Positions 1 to 8,200 of a stretch of 50,852 bases of DNA are shown here, in pieces. The notes below the pieces were generated by a model, which was not told the origin of the DNA, did no database searches, and worked only from the letters and a program-made list of their open reading frames with translations. The stretch comes from an uncultured Pseudomonadales bacterium (GTDB taxonomy: Bacteria; Pseudomonadota; Gammaproteobacteria; Pseudomonadales; Azotimanducaceae): assembly GCA_947258825.1 (NCBI GenBank), contig CAMYJX010000009.1:1-50852 (forward strand), read 5' to 3'. The translations under genes and the position numbers were made by a program. Numbering within the stretch: the stretch's first letter is position 1; the number at the start of each line of letters is the position of its first letter.

Positions 1-2465
1 TCGACCGCCAGATCGAACTCGCGACCGACGATGATCATGTCGGTCCCGGCTTCGGCCAGACGTCGGAGGTCATCTTCGGCCGAGACGAGCGGCTGCACGA
101 GGTCGACCGGGATATCCTGGTCACGTTCGGCCGATCCGGAACCGGCGATCATCAAGTCGGCGATGCCGAGATCGCCGACAACCCCATGAACCACAGCGAT
201 CGTCGGCTCGCCGTCACTCACGAAGACGATGGCCGAGGCGACAAGACCGGCAACCACGACGACCACGACGGTGCCAAGCTCCCACAAGCGCCGTCTCGCC
301 GTCCGTCCCAGCCTCATCTCGCGGGCGACCCGTTGCTCCTCGGCCCGCGACTCCGACTCACGGTGGACGATCGATTGGTCGAGGAAGGTGCGCTCGGCCG
401 TGCTCGGTCGAAGCGAACTGACAGCGGCCCACTTCTCGTAGTCGGCCAGGCGCTGCCCCGACAGCAGGTAGTCGGTTTGACGGTCCGAGGCTTCCCACTC
501 GGACATGGCGATCGCCAGTCGGGCGTGGGTGACCACATCGTGCTGGCCCTCGTCGATCCAGCGACGCAGTCTGGGCCATTGGTGCAGCAACGCCTCGTGG
601 GCCACCTCGACGGTGGGAGAACCGCTGACCGGATCGCGGTCGAGGGTCAACAGGCGATGGGCGGCGAACTTGTCCACCACCTTCTGCAAGGCCACGAGAT
701 CGGAGGCGATGGTGACGATCTCACTGCCGGAAACCCGGCGCCGAGCCCAAGAAACCTGCTCAACGATCATGACGAGACGGAGGAACAGCTGCTTCGCCGC
801 GTCGCGCTCGGCCGAGTCGAGGGCCAGGAACAGATCCTCGGCCCGTCGTGCGATCGCTCCACTCACGCCACCCATGGCCTGATAGACGTCGAGCGTCAGG
901 ACAGCCCCGTCCCGCCGGTCAAAAAGCTCGGTCAGCGCATACTGGAACAGCGGCAGCCCGCCTGATTGGCCGGCGATGTCCTGCAGCAACTGGACCAGCA
1001 AGGCCGATTCAAGTCGGGTGTCGACCCGAGCGGCCGGCGCTTCCGCCGCCGTCTCCAACTCGTCCGGTGTCAGCGGGACGACATTGGCGATCCCGTCGGC
1101 CAGCAACCGGGCGAACACAGGGTACTCCAACGGTCGGCCGTAGAAATCGGCCCGCAAACCAATGGCCACGACCACTCGGCCGTAGGGATCGCCGGTGAGG
1201 ACCTCGAGATTATGGATGAAACGATCACGCTCCTGCCCCGTGGCGCCAAGCGTGAACAACTCCTCGAACTGGTCGATGACGAGCAGTAGGCGCGCCCCGT
1301 CACCGGGAAGTACCCGCAAACAGGCCCTGAGCAGACCGTTCTCCGGGTCGGCCAGCAGCTCGGTGAGACTGTCGGGCGAGTCCAGTGTCGAACGGAGGAG
1401 GGCCGCCTCGGCCTCCTGCAGCGGTCTCGAACCGGGGACCATCCGGGCCACCAGCCAGGGGCCTTCGTCGTCGACGGAGCTCTTGCGGATGGCCGGTACG
1501 AGGCCGGCGTGGAGAGCGCTCGATTTGCCCGAACCGCTGGCCCCGACCAGCGCCACCAGCCGGCTCCCATCGGCGATCCGCCGCACCAATTCAGCCACCA
1601 GCCGTTCCCGACCAAAAAATCGCTGGGAGTCGGCCTCGGCAAACGCCTGCAACCCCTTGAACGGGTTCACCGCAGGAAGAGGCGCGTCAGCGTGCGGCGA
1701 CGACGGCGGAGCCAGCAGCGGATCATGAAGCAACACCTGCTCCTCGATTCGACGCAACTCCGGCGACGGTTCGAGGCCCAAGTCATCACCAAGGGTGCGA
1801 CGGTGACGCTCGAAGACCCGGAGGGCGTCGGCCTGACGCCCCGAGCGGTACAGGGCCGTCATGAGGTGGCCGACGAACCGTTCTTGGTGGGGATTGGCGG
1901 CGATCAGCTGCTCGAGCTCCCCGATCACCTCCCGATGACGGCCGCTTCGGATGTCGGCGTCGACACGGTCCTCGGTGACCGCAAGTCGTAGATCCTCCAA
2001 GCGAGCGGCGTCGACAGCGACGAAGTCGAGGTAGGCGAAGTCCTCGAGGGCCGAGCCCCGCCACAACGAGAGGGCCTCGTTCAGCACGTCGCCAGCCGAT
2101 GCCGGATCGTGACGAAGCAAACCTCGGCCCCGAGCAGCCAACTCCTCGAATCGGTGGACGTCGATGGCCGAACGGTCAGCCGTGAGCGAGTAGCCGTGAT
2201 CCCTGGTCACCAGCACCGTGTTCTCACCACGGGCTTGGCGCTCGGGCTCCAAAACCGCCCGAAGGCGCGAAATGTACACCCAGAGAGTGCGCTCCTTGCC
2301 GATAGGGTCGCCTGGCCACAGGTCTTCCAGGATCCGCTCGGTCGCCACGACACGATTGTCGTTCAAGATCAGCAGTGCCAGAAGAGCGCGCTGTTGCGGG
2401 GAGCCGATGTCGATCGGCGCCCCGTTTTCGATGACTTCGAGCGGGCCGAGGATCCGGTATTCCAT
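1..2465 (-). CDS. SARP/BTAD-nSTAND1 transmembrane regulator, C-terminus off the window
   Basis: Actinobacterial-type transcription regulator, 821 codons visible and still open at the left edge. Order of parts: an OmpR/SARP winged helix (~1-95, starting MEYRILGPLEV), a bacterial transcriptional activation domain (~97-245, ending GLEPSPELRRIEEQVL), an nSTAND1-type NTPase with Walker A GASGSGKSS (~307-315) and Walker B LLLVIDQFEELF (~395), then one membrane segment (~727-749). The visible outer part has spacing like BMP/PnrA-type ligand-binding proteins (LRRLAEAGTDMIIVG). The ATG has a perfect AGGAGG about six bases upstream. SARP-STAND proteins usually activate nearby genes; the target is unknown. 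The divergent exported-protein gene is the nearest candidate. The BMP assignment is inference because the domain is cut. Base and codon use differ from everything right of ~3780. Confidence 0.85.
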   Translation of the reverse strand, partial: MEYRILGPLEVIENGAPIDIGSPQQRALLALLILNDNRVVATERILEDLWPGDPIGKERTLWVYISRLRAVLEPERQARGENTVLVTRDHGYSLTADRSAIDVHRFEELAARGRGLLRHDPASAGDVLNEALSLWRGSALEDFAYLDFVAVDAARLEDLRLAVTEDRVDADIRSGRHREVIGELEQLIAANPHQERFVGHLMTALYRSGRQADALRVFERHRRTLGDDLGLEPSPELRRIEEQVLLHDPLLAPPSSPHADAPLPAVNPFKGLQAFAEADSQRFFGRERLVAELVRRIADGSRLVALVGASGSGKSSALHAGLVPAIRKSSVDDEGPWLVARMVPGSRPLQEAEAALLRSTLDSPDSLTELLADPENGLLRACLRVLPGDGARLLLVIDQFEELFTLGATGQERDRFIHNLEVLTGDPYGRVVVAIGLRADFYGRPLEYPVFARLLADGIANVVPLTPDELETAAEAPAARVDTRLESALLVQLLQDIAGQSGGLPLFQYALTELFDRRDGAVLTLDVYQAMGGVSGAIARRAEDLFLALDSAERDAAKQLFLRLVMIVEQVSWARRRVSGSEIVTIASDLVALQKVVDKFAAHRLLTLDRDPVSGSPTVEVAHEALLHQWPRLRRWIDEGQHDVVTHARLAIAMSEWEASDRQTDYLLSGQRLADYEKWAAVSSLRPSTAERTFLDQSIVHRESESRAEEQRVAREMRLGRTARRRLWELGTVVVVVVAGLVASAIVFVSDGEPTIAVVHGVVGDLGIADLMIAGSGSAERDQDIPVDLVQPLVSAEDDLRRLAEAGTDMIIVGREFDLAV

Positions 2466-2687
2466 TGAGCCTCCTCACCGAGCGCAACGTGTGACGTCCT
2501 CGCCAGGAGACACGATCCACCTTAATGTCCACTGAATGCACCGTCGACCGGTTTCATCGGTCCCGTCTTGGTGACGGCCATCGTGATGTTGGCTCCGGGT
2601 CCGCGCCGTTAGGCCGCTGTTCAACCCGGACCGACATCGTGGCGGCACGGCGTCACACCGGTGGCGTCGATGAACCGAAAGGAAATC

Positions 2688-3272
2688 ATGCGACGTTCCG
2701 TTTTCGCACTCATTTGTACGGTCGTGCTGCTGCTGGCCGGCCAGTCCACCGCATCGGCCGATCCGCCGGAGACGGCGGACGTCATGGAACAGGGAGGCGT
2801 CACCGTGCTGGCGCCCGACGGCGCCACCATCGTGCGGCAACCGAATGGTATCCATGCCGCCGTCACCGTTCCCGCCCCGACGCCCGGTACCTATGTCTAT
2901 CCCGCCGGCACCGAGCCCGGCCATCCCGAGGTGTTCACGCTCTGGATGTTCGTGTTCAATTTTCCCGAGAACTGTACGGATCCATGTGACGGTGACGACA
3001 CCATCAACCCCGATGTCGAATTCGGTGCCTACAACGTGGCCGGCCACGTCAACGCAGGGTCCACCCTCAACCTGAGTGGCCGGGTCGGCGTGGGCGAACC
3101 GGCGGGAGCGCCGCCCGGGGTCGTGCCTCATGCCCTGGTGAATCCGGCCGGTGCCGAGATCCATCTGGCGGTCACGTCACACGGCGGTCTCGACCCGGCG
3201 ACACTGCCGGGTGAATTCAGGACGCCGACCGGCTCGCCGTTCTGTGGATGCTGGTGGACGGCCTTCTTCTGA
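2688..3272 (+). CDS. Small exported protein of unknown function
   Basis: A 194-residue protein with a clear Sec signal peptide: MRRS, a hydrophobic run rich in L, V and A, then a likely cleavage after STASA. The mature part is acidic, with PEVFTLWMFVFNFPENC, a CTDPCDGDD pair of cysteines and a C-terminus ending CGCWWTAFF. I do not recognise the family. The start chosen is the ATG at 2688, preceded by AAAGGAAATC; an ATG at 2670 and a GTG at 2661 are in frame upstream but lack a better ribosome site. It is divergent from the SARP-STAND regulator with ~220 bp between them, so that regulator may control it. A strong palindrome follows the stop codon. Confidence 0.6.
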   Translation: MRRSVFALICTVVLLLAGQSTASADPPETADVMEQGGVTVLAPDGATIVRQPNGIHAAVTVPAPTPGTYVYPAGTEPGHPEVFTLWMFVFNFPENCTDPCDGDDTINPDVEFGAYNVAGHVNAGSTLNLSGRVGVGEPAGAPPGVVPHALVNPAGAEIHLAVTSHGGLDPATLPGEFRTPTGSPFCGCWWTAFF

Positions 3273-3283
3273 TCCGCCACACC

Positions 3284-3324
3284 CACGTGGACCGATCGGG
3301 CAGGGGCCCCGTCGGTCCACGTGG
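3284..3324. terminator. Palindromic bidirectional terminator candidate
   Basis: Perfect 13-bp inverted repeat, CCACGTGGACCGA (3284-3296) and TCGGTCCACGTGG (3312-3324), with a 15-base GC-rich loop. It lies between two convergent genes, 12 bases after the exported-protein stop. No real T-run follows, so termination would depend on the stem, as is common in actinobacteria. Confidence 0.6.
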
Positions 3325-3406
3325 TTCCTTACCAGCAGGACGCTCAACGGACCTGTCAGGCTTCGGAAGCGGCGAAAGACGGTCTGAACCAGATCACTCA
3401 TGCAGG

Positions 3407-3781
3407 TCACGCGAGTGAGAACGGCGAATCAACCTGGTGAGGGCCCGAAGGCGCATCGTGCGCACCCGCTGGCGCGTCGCTGGACAGGTGAAGGGGCCGG
3501 TCGGCCCGGTAGGGGTTGGCTGCGATGACGCTGTGGTTCAACTCGAGGCCGAGGCCCGACCGATCGGTGGCTACCAGGTAGCCATCGCTCCAGGGCAGCG
3601 GGTCGACGACGATGTCACGATGAAAGTCGGTGTGGATGGTCTCCAGGATGAGAAAGTTCGGGCAGGTGTGGGCCACGTGAGCGGCGGCGGCGTGGGCCAC
3701 CGGGCCGCAGTAGATGTGGGGGGCGAGCTGGGCGTTGTACAGCTCGGCCACGGCTGCGATCTTGCGCATCTCCCAGATGCC
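3407..3781 (-). CDS. Enolase-superfamily (mandelate racemase/muconate lactonizing-like) enzyme, 5' truncated
   Basis: The C-terminal ~124 residues of a mandelate racemase/muconate lactonizing enzyme family protein. Family features visible are GIWEMRKIAA, AELYNAQLAPH and GPVAHAAAAHVAHTCPNFLILE, followed by a typical C-terminal tail. Members abstract an alpha proton from a carboxylate, for instance sugar-acid dehydration; the substrate cannot be told from this fragment. The TGA stop is at 3407-3409. The similarity ends at the glycine codon at 3779-3781, and the upstream bases encode a different protein on the other strand. The gene is therefore cut by the junction, with at least 250 N-terminal residues missing. 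Confidence 0.75.
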   Translation of the reverse strand, partial: GIWEMRKIAAVAELYNAQLAPHIYCGPVAHAAAAHVAHTCPNFLILETIHTDFHRDIVVDPLPWSDGYLVATDRSGLGLELNHSVIAANPYRADRPLHLSSDAPAGAHDAPSGPHQVDSPFSLA

Positions 3782-3784
3782 GGA
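3762..3784. other. Junction between two unrelated genomes, probable assembly chimera
   Basis: Within these bases an enolase-superfamily gene on the minus strand and a FAD-oxidase gene on the plus strand are both cut. The shared stretch, about 20 bases (CGCATCTCCCAGATGCC), fits both proteins: GIWEMR on minus and RISQMP on plus. Codon style and gene content change here from actinobacterial to gammaproteobacterial. This suggests joining through a short identical word. Confidence 0.7.
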
Positions 3785-4127
3785 TTTCCTCGACGAGGTT
3801 GATGCCCTGGTGCAGGAAAGCTACCCGGATTTCGAGGTCTGCTGGTACGGGCACATCGGCGACGGCAACCTCCATCTGAACATACTCAAGCCCCAGGGTC
3901 TGGCCCCCGAAGCGTTCTTCCAGCGTTGTCACGAGATCAGCCCCCGAATCTTTGAGCGCGTGGCGTTCCGGAACGGCAGCATATCGGCCGAGCACGGCGT
4001 CGGGCTGCTGAAGCGCGACTTCCTGGCCTACTCCAGAAGCAGTGAAGAACTGGCCGTCATGGAGGCACTCAAACGGGTGCTGGACCCGGGCCAAATCATG
4101 AACCCGGGCAAGCTGCTCCCGCGCTGA
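3765..4127 (+). CDS. FAD-linked oxidase (GlcD/D-lactate dehydrogenase type), C-terminal fragment
   Basis: The last ~120 residues of a FAD-binding oxidoreductase of the PCMH/GlcD family, which oxidises 2-hydroxyacids such as D-lactate, glycolate or D-2-hydroxyglutarate. Diagnostic C-terminal motifs are CWYGHIGDGNLHLNI, with the metal- or substrate-binding histidines, and GSISAEHGVGLLKRDFL. The tail, VLDPGQIMNPGKLLP, is characteristic. The first recognisable residues are RISQMPDFLDEVDALV, so the FAD-binding half is missing at the junction. The stop at 4125-4127 is one base from the end of rpiA, which converges on it. The exact substrate is not decidable. Confidence 0.85.
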   Translation, partial: RISQMPDFLDEVDALVQESYPDFEVCWYGHIGDGNLHLNILKPQGLAPEAFFQRCHEISPRIFERVAFRNGSISAEHGVGLLKRDFLAYSRSSEELAVMEALKRVLDPGQIMNPGKLLPR

Positions 4128-4128
4128 G

Positions 4129-4794
4129 TTACAGCCGCCGCACGCCGTCAGCCCCGGCGATGAAAACCAGGTCCGCGGCCCGGGCGGCAAAGATGCCATT
4201 GCACACGGTGCCCACGACGTTGTTGATTTGGCTCTCCAGCATTCCGGGCTCTTCGATGCGGAGCTCGTGCACGTCCAGTATCAGATTGCCGTTGTCGGTG
4301 ACGAATCCCTCCCGGAGCTCCGGGTAGCCGCCCAGCTTGCGCAGGGCTCTGCCCACCAGGCCGCGAGCCATGGGGATGACCTCCACCGGCAGGGGGAAGC
4401 GTCCGAGCACGGGTACCATCTTTGATTCGTCGACGATGCAGACGAACTCGTCGGCGGACGCCGCGACGATCTTCTCCCGAGTCAGGGCGCCACCACCGCC
4501 CTTGATGAGTGCCCGGTTCGGATCCACCTCGTCCGCTCCATCCACGTAGACGGTCACTTCCGAGGCGGCGTTGAGATCCAGAACGGTCAGGCCGTGGTTT
4601 CTCAGGCGATCGGCGCTGGCTTCGCTGCTTGCGACCGTGGCGTCGAACTTGTGTTTTACTTCTGCCAGGGCGTCGATGAAAAGGTTGGCGGTGGAGCCGG
4701 TACCGATACCGACGATGCTTTTGCGACCCAGCCGCGGCTCGATGTAGGCAAGTGCAGCCCTGGCCGCGCTGGCTTTCATCTCGTCTTGCTTCAT
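4129..4794 (-). CDS. rpiA: Ribose-5-phosphate isomerase A
   Basis: Interconverts ribose 5-phosphate and ribulose 5-phosphate in the pentose phosphate pathway. The protein is 221 residues, the usual length. Family motifs are [15 protein letters not shown] (phosphate loop), VDGADEVDP (catalytic Asp) and [15 protein letters not shown] with the conserved lysine. The start at 4794 ([11 protein letters not shown]) has AGGAGG eight bases upstream; a longer in-frame extension is open but has no family support. It is divergent from ilvA, an arrangement also known in Pseudomonas. Confidence 0.96.
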   Translation of the reverse strand: MKQDEMKASAARAALAYIEPRLGRKSIVGIGTGSTANLFIDALAEVKHKFDATVASSEASADRLRNHGLTVLDLNAASEVTVYVDGADEVDPNRALIKGGGGALTREKIVAASADEFVCIVDESKMVPVLGRFPLPVEVIPMARGLVGRALRKLGGYPELREGFVTDNGNLILDVHELRIEEPGMLESQINNVVGTVCNGIFAARAADLVFIAGADGVRRL

Positions 4795-4853
4795 ACTAGC
4801 GCCCTCCTGACGCACCCCATCGGCTGGTGCCAACGCCGAGAACGACCCTACCC

Positions 4854-6371
4854 ATGCTGGAAAAGTACGTAAAGAAGATTCTCTCTTCCAAAGTTTACGA
4901 CGTAGCCGTCGAGACGCCCCTGCAGGTGGCAGGTAACCTTTCCCGTCGCCTCGGGTGTCCGGTAACACTCAAGCGGGAAGACCTGCAGCCGATCTTCTCG
5001 TTCAAGATCCGTGGTGCGTACAACAAGATTGCTCAGCTGTCCCCGGACCAGCAGGCCAGAGGCGTGATAGCGGCCTCTGCCGGAAATCACGCTCAAGGTG
5101 TCGCGCTGGCTGCTCGGCACCTCGGCATCAAAGCGACCATCGTCATGGGGCGGAACACGCCGAGCATAAAGGTCAACGCGGTGCGCGACCTTGGCGCCAG
5201 AATCGTTCTTCACGGTGACTCTTTCGACGATGCCGCTGCCCTTGCCGCCGAGCTGACCGAAAAAGAAGGCTACGTTTTCGTGCATCCGTTCGACGACATG
5301 GACGTGATAGCGGGTCAGGGCACCGTGGGCATGGAGATTATGAATCAGCATTCGGGAAACCCCGATGTCGTCTTCGTGCCTGTGGGTGGGGGTGGCCTCG
5401 TTGCCGGTATATCCGCATACGTTAAGTATCTGTCCCCCAGGACCCGTATCGTGGGTGTGGAAGCAGAGGGGTCCGCCTGCCTGGCGGCAGCGATGGCGGC
5501 GGGCCGGCGCGTAAGGCTGCCGTTCGAGAGCCTCGACCTCTTTGCCGACGGCGTGTCCGTGGCGCAGGTAGGCCGGGAAACCTTCAAAGTCGCCAAAGTC
5601 TGCGTGGATGAAGTGGTTACCGTTACCACGGATGAGATCTGTGCAGCCATCAAGGACCTCTATGACGATACCCGGTCCATTGCAGAGCCGGCCGGCGCGC
5701 TCGCTGTGGCGGGTATGAAGAAGTACGCAGACGCAAGATCGCTCGTCGACAAGAAGCTGGTTGTCGTGGTGAGCGGTGCCAACGTGAACTTCGACAGGCT
5801 GCGTCACATCTCCGAGCGCGCCGAGCTAGGTGAGCAGCGAGAGGTCATTCTCGGGGTCACGATCCCGGAAGTACGTGGCAGCTTTCGCCGTTTCTGCAAC
5901 GCGCTTGGGAAGAGATCCGTCAGCGAGTTCAACTACCGCTACGCGTCGGACACGGAAGCCCACGTCTACGTGGGTATGGAAATTGCGGCTCCCGCAGACC
6001 GGGCCGCGCTGCTCGACACCCTGTGCGAGGCGGGTTATGGGGTTGAAGACATGACGGACAATGAGGCTGCCAAGCTCCATGTTCGGCACATGGTTGGCGG
6101 GCGCAGGCTGGGAGGCAAGAGCGAGCTTCTTTATCGGTTCGAATTCCCGGAACGACCCGGGGCGCTGTTGCAATTTCTTTCCGTGCTGGGCACGGAGTGG
6201 AACATCACCATGTTCCACTATCGAAACCACGGTGCCGCCTGGGGTCGCGTGCTGGTGGGTTTCGAGGCAAATACCGGCGATCGACGCACGCTGGCCGCGT
6301 ACCTCAAGCGTGTAGGCTATCGCTACTGGGAAGAGACCGAGAATCCTGCTTATCAGCTGTTTCTGCGCTGA
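4854..6371 (+). CDS. ilvA: Threonine ammonia-lyase, biosynthetic
   Basis: PLP enzyme that deaminates threonine to 2-oxobutanoate, the first committed step of isoleucine synthesis. The protein is 505 residues with the catalytic domain first: [11 protein letters not shown] carries the PLP lysine, with [13 protein letters not shown] and the phosphate loop VGGGGLVAG. Two ACT-like regulatory domains follow from ~residue 320, which in this family bind isoleucine and valine. The ATG at 4854 ([10 protein letters not shown]) matches the usual N-terminus of pseudomonad IlvA; a GTG at 4827 is in frame, and neither has a good ribosome site. Its 3' end overlaps def by 19 bases on the opposite strand. ilvD and ilvE of the same pathway lie elsewhere in the window. 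Confidence 0.96.
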   Translation: MLEKYVKKILSSKVYDVAVETPLQVAGNLSRRLGCPVTLKREDLQPIFSFKIRGAYNKIAQLSPDQQARGVIAASAGNHAQGVALAARHLGIKATIVMGRNTPSIKVNAVRDLGARIVLHGDSFDDAAALAAELTEKEGYVFVHPFDDMDVIAGQGTVGMEIMNQHSGNPDVVFVPVGGGGLVAGISAYVKYLSPRTRIVGVEAEGSACLAAAMAAGRRVRLPFESLDLFADGVSVAQVGRETFKVAKVCVDEVVTVTTDEICAAIKDLYDDTRSIAEPAGALAVAGMKKYADARSLVDKKLVVVVSGANVNFDRLRHISERAELGEQREVILGVTIPEVRGSFRRFCNALGKRSVSEFNYRYASDTEAHVYVGMEIAAPADRAALLDTLCEAGYGVEDMTDNEAAKLHVRHMVGGRRLGGKSELLYRFEFPERPGALLQFLSVLGTEWNITMFHYRNHGAAWGRVLVGFEANTGDRRTLAAYLKRVGYRYWEETENPAYQLFLR

Positions 6372-6925
6372 GCATCCTCGGCGGCTGATTCCTCGGGCAG
6401 TATGTAGCGTTCGTACTCTTCCTCGAATACCAGGTTGGTGGGATTCTCGATATGGTCGATGTACAGGCGTCCGTCGAGGTGGTCGAATTCATGCTGAAAA
6501 ACGGTGGCGAGGAAGCCCTGCAGGTCCAGCTCCATTTTCTCGGCGTGCAGATTCAAAGCGCGAACACGGATGTGTTGCGGTCGTGTCACGAATCCCCGCA
6601 GGCCGGGAACTGACAGACAGCCTTCCCAGTAACCGGCGCCCTCGGGGTTGGTGATTTCGATCTCCGGGTTGATGAATACCGTCAGCGGCATGGCGGGGAT
6701 CTCGCCATAGCGGGTCTGACCACCGGGTATTTCGATGACCGCCAGGCGTATGCTTTCGTTCACCTGAGGCGCCGCCAGGCCGATCCCGCCGGCATCGTGC
6801 AGAGTGTCGATCATGTCGGCGACGAGGCGGTGCATCTCGTCGCTGCCGATTTCTTCCGGCAGCAGCTCTCGGGCGACACGGCGCAGGGTGGGGTGTCCCA
6901 TCCGAATGATTTTTCTCACGCTCAT
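6353..6925 (-). CDS. def: Peptide deformylase
   Basis: Removes the formyl group from the N-terminal methionine of new proteins; a Fe2+ or Zn2+ metalloprotease in the cytosol. The 190 residues carry all three family motifs: GGIGLAAPQ (46-54), EGCLSVPG with metal ligand C103, and QHEFDHLDG with H145, E146 and H149. It follows the 5-formyl-THF cyclo-ligase gene on the same strand; both belong to formyl-folate metabolism. The start region is tandemly duplicated: an identical ATG context lies 26 bases upstream and opens a ten-codon reading frame (including its stop) that ends in an ATGA overlap with this start. Some genomes pair def with fmt, which is not seen here. Confidence 0.96.
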   Translation of the reverse strand: MSVRKIIRMGHPTLRRVARELLPEEIGSDEMHRLVADMIDTLHDAGGIGLAAPQVNESIRLAVIEIPGGQTRYGEIPAMPLTVFINPEIEITNPEGAGYWEGCLSVPGLRGFVTRPQHIRVRALNLHAEKMELDLQGFLATVFQHEFDHLDGRLYIDHIENPTNLVFEEEYERYILPEESAAEDAQRRNS

Positions 6926-6960
6926 GTTGTTTTTCTTTTTCTCACGCTCATGTTGTTTTC
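6910..6960. repeat. 26-bp tandem duplication over the def start
   Basis: Two adjoining copies, 6910-6935 and 6936-6960, with the core CTCACGCTCATGTTGTTTT exact in both. Each copy holds the def start codon and its leader on the minus strand. The period of 26 is not a multiple of three, so the upstream copy reads in a different frame. Confidence 0.9.
6922..6951 (-). other. Possible 9-residue leader ORF coupled to def
   Basis: The upstream copy of the duplicated def start encodes MSVRKRKTT and then stops at a TGA overlapping the def ATG (ATGA). Ribosomes that start here would end exactly at def. Neither ATG has a Shine-Dalgarno better than the A-rich leader AAAACAAC. Translation is inferred from layout only. 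Confidence 0.35.
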
Positions 6961-6995
6961 GTCTCTCCTGGTATGCGTCTTCCCGCCCGGCCCTC

Positions 6996-7574
6996 TTATT
7001 CCGGGAGGGTCTGCCAGCCGGCCTCGGTAACGACCCCGTTCAAGGGGATATCCCAATCCTCATAGGGCAGAGGGTCCATGCAGCGTTGCGCTTCGTGCGC
7101 GATCCCCACGAGCAGCGGACGGAACCTCTCGGGAATGCGCCCCAGGAAACGGTCGTAGAACCCGGCACCCATGCCAAGGCGCATGCCAAACCGATCGAAA
7201 GCGACCAGAGGAACCAGCAGCAGGTCGATGCTCAGTGGTGAAACGAACGCCGCGCCCGGTGCCGGTTCGGGTATGCCGTAACGGTTGAGCACAAGGCGCC
7301 CGTTGCGTCGGTAGCGATAGAATTCCATGACGCCGTCGGCTCGAACCACCGGCATCGCAAGACGCTTATTCGCAGCCAGCAACCGCATGATCAAAGGGTA
7401 AAGGTCGAGCTCCGCATCTTCGGCGAAGTAAGCGCCTATGGTCTTGGCGCGCAGCCCGAGGCCGCTGGTGAAGAAGCGTTTTGCCACGGCTTCGGCGTTC
7501 ACGTTTTGAATTTCGGGCGTTAGAGCGTTGCGCTTGCGACGGTAGTGGCGTCGAAGTTCCTGGCGCTCGCTCAT
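6996..7574 (-). CDS. 5-formyltetrahydrofolate cyclo-ligase
   Basis: Converts 5-formyl-THF to 5,10-methenyl-THF using ATP, returning a stored folate to the one-carbon pool. The protein is 192 residues, with a basic N-terminus (RQELRRHYRRKRNAL), PLVAFDRFGMRLGMGAGFYDRFL (the conserved GxGxGxYDR-like loop, given here over two motifs) and a C-terminal DIPLNGVVTE. The position immediately downstream of 6S RNA and zapA is the classic gammaproteobacterial ygfA arrangement. The glycine cleavage genes, thyA and folA in this window act on the same cofactor. The start is the ATG at 7574 (MSERQELRR). Confidence 0.95.
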   Translation of the reverse strand: MSERQELRRHYRRKRNALTPEIQNVNAEAVAKRFFTSGLGLRAKTIGAYFAEDAELDLYPLIMRLLAANKRLAMPVVRADGVMEFYRYRRNGRLVLNRYGIPEPAPGAAFVSPLSIDLLLVPLVAFDRFGMRLGMGAGFYDRFLGRIPERFRPLLVGIAHEAQRCMDPLPYEDWDIPLNGVVTEAGWQTLPE

Positions 7575-7602
7575 GACCCTGACGATCCGGTGATCAGAAT
7601 TA

Positions 7603-7799
7603 AGAGCCTCCCAAGATGCCGCTGTCGGTTTTGCCCTGAACCGTTATGGTTCAAGGCGGAGGCCGCGGACGAGGTCACAGGCTTCCCAACCCGCACTGGG
7701 CGGAGTCGGACATGCTCACAGACAAACTCGCCTTAGACCCCCTGGTTATTTTCTAACGGCTCAAGGACGACCACCAACTGGCGAGCACCCCAGGAGACT
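7603..7799 (-). ncRNA. ssrS: 6S RNA
   Basis: Regulatory RNA that binds sigma70 RNA polymerase in stationary phase. It lies between zapA and the 5-FCL gene, its canonical place. On the minus strand the 5' part TCCTGGGGTGC can pair with the 3' part GCATCTTGGGA, closing the long 6S stem. TTGAGCCGTTAG and the CTTGAACC..GGTTCAGG hairpin are typical internal landmarks. A TATAAT box sits at the right distance upstream. Ends are estimated to within ~10 bases from the closing stem and the -10 box. Confidence 0.9.
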
Positions 7800-7805
7800 G
7801 CTTTT

Positions 7806-7811
7806 ATTATA
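7806..7811 (-). promoter_or_regulatory. -10 box of the 6S RNA promoter
   Basis: A perfect TATAAT on the minus strand, followed by AAAGC and the 6S 5' end about seven bases on. No good -35 box stands 16-18 bases further upstream. Confidence 0.7.
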
Positions 7812-7881
7812 GCGGAAAGTTTTCGGGTCCCGGGGCTTGACAGAGAAGGTAAATGGCTCGAGGTAGCGTAAGCGGCGGCCG

Positions 7882-8196
7882 TCAGAGGTCGAGCTGTTTG
7901 TGCTCTCCAAGCGCCCGGGTGATCCGGTCGGTCAGAGATTGAACGATGCTGTCCGCTTCGTTCTGCCTGCTGGCCACCGCGTTGCGATTCTGTAGAAGCT
8001 CGTTGGACAGGTTCAGGGCAGTCATTACCGCAATGCGATCGAGGCCAAAGACTTTTCCCGCCTCGCGGATCTCGCGCATCTGCCCGTCCACGTAACGGGC
8101 TGCCGCACTAAGCGCGTCCACCTCGTCCTGCCTGCAGCTGACCTGATACTCTTTGTCCAGAATCCGCACGCTGACCGTTGTAAGCGCCTCACTCAT
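7882..8196 (-). CDS. zapA: Cell division protein ZapA
   Basis: Small cytosolic protein that cross-links FtsZ filaments at the division ring. The 104 residues contain the N-terminal VSVRILDKEYQVSC strand region and the LNLSNELLQ stretch, then a long C-terminal coiled coil. It lies four bases after a ZapB-like gene, with which it probably forms one transcript, and upstream of 6S RNA as in other gammaproteobacteria. Confidence 0.94.
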   Translation of the reverse strand: MSEALTTVSVRILDKEYQVSCRQDEVDALSAAARYVDGQMREIREAGKVFGLDRIAVMTALNLSNELLQNRNAVASRQNEADSIVQSLTDRITRALGEHKQLDL

Positions 8197-8200
8197 GAAG

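Noticed and set aside
4848..5807. Long open frame antisense to ilvA
   Set aside because: Shadow of ilvA codons in GC-rich DNA; no ribosome site and no recognisable protein family.
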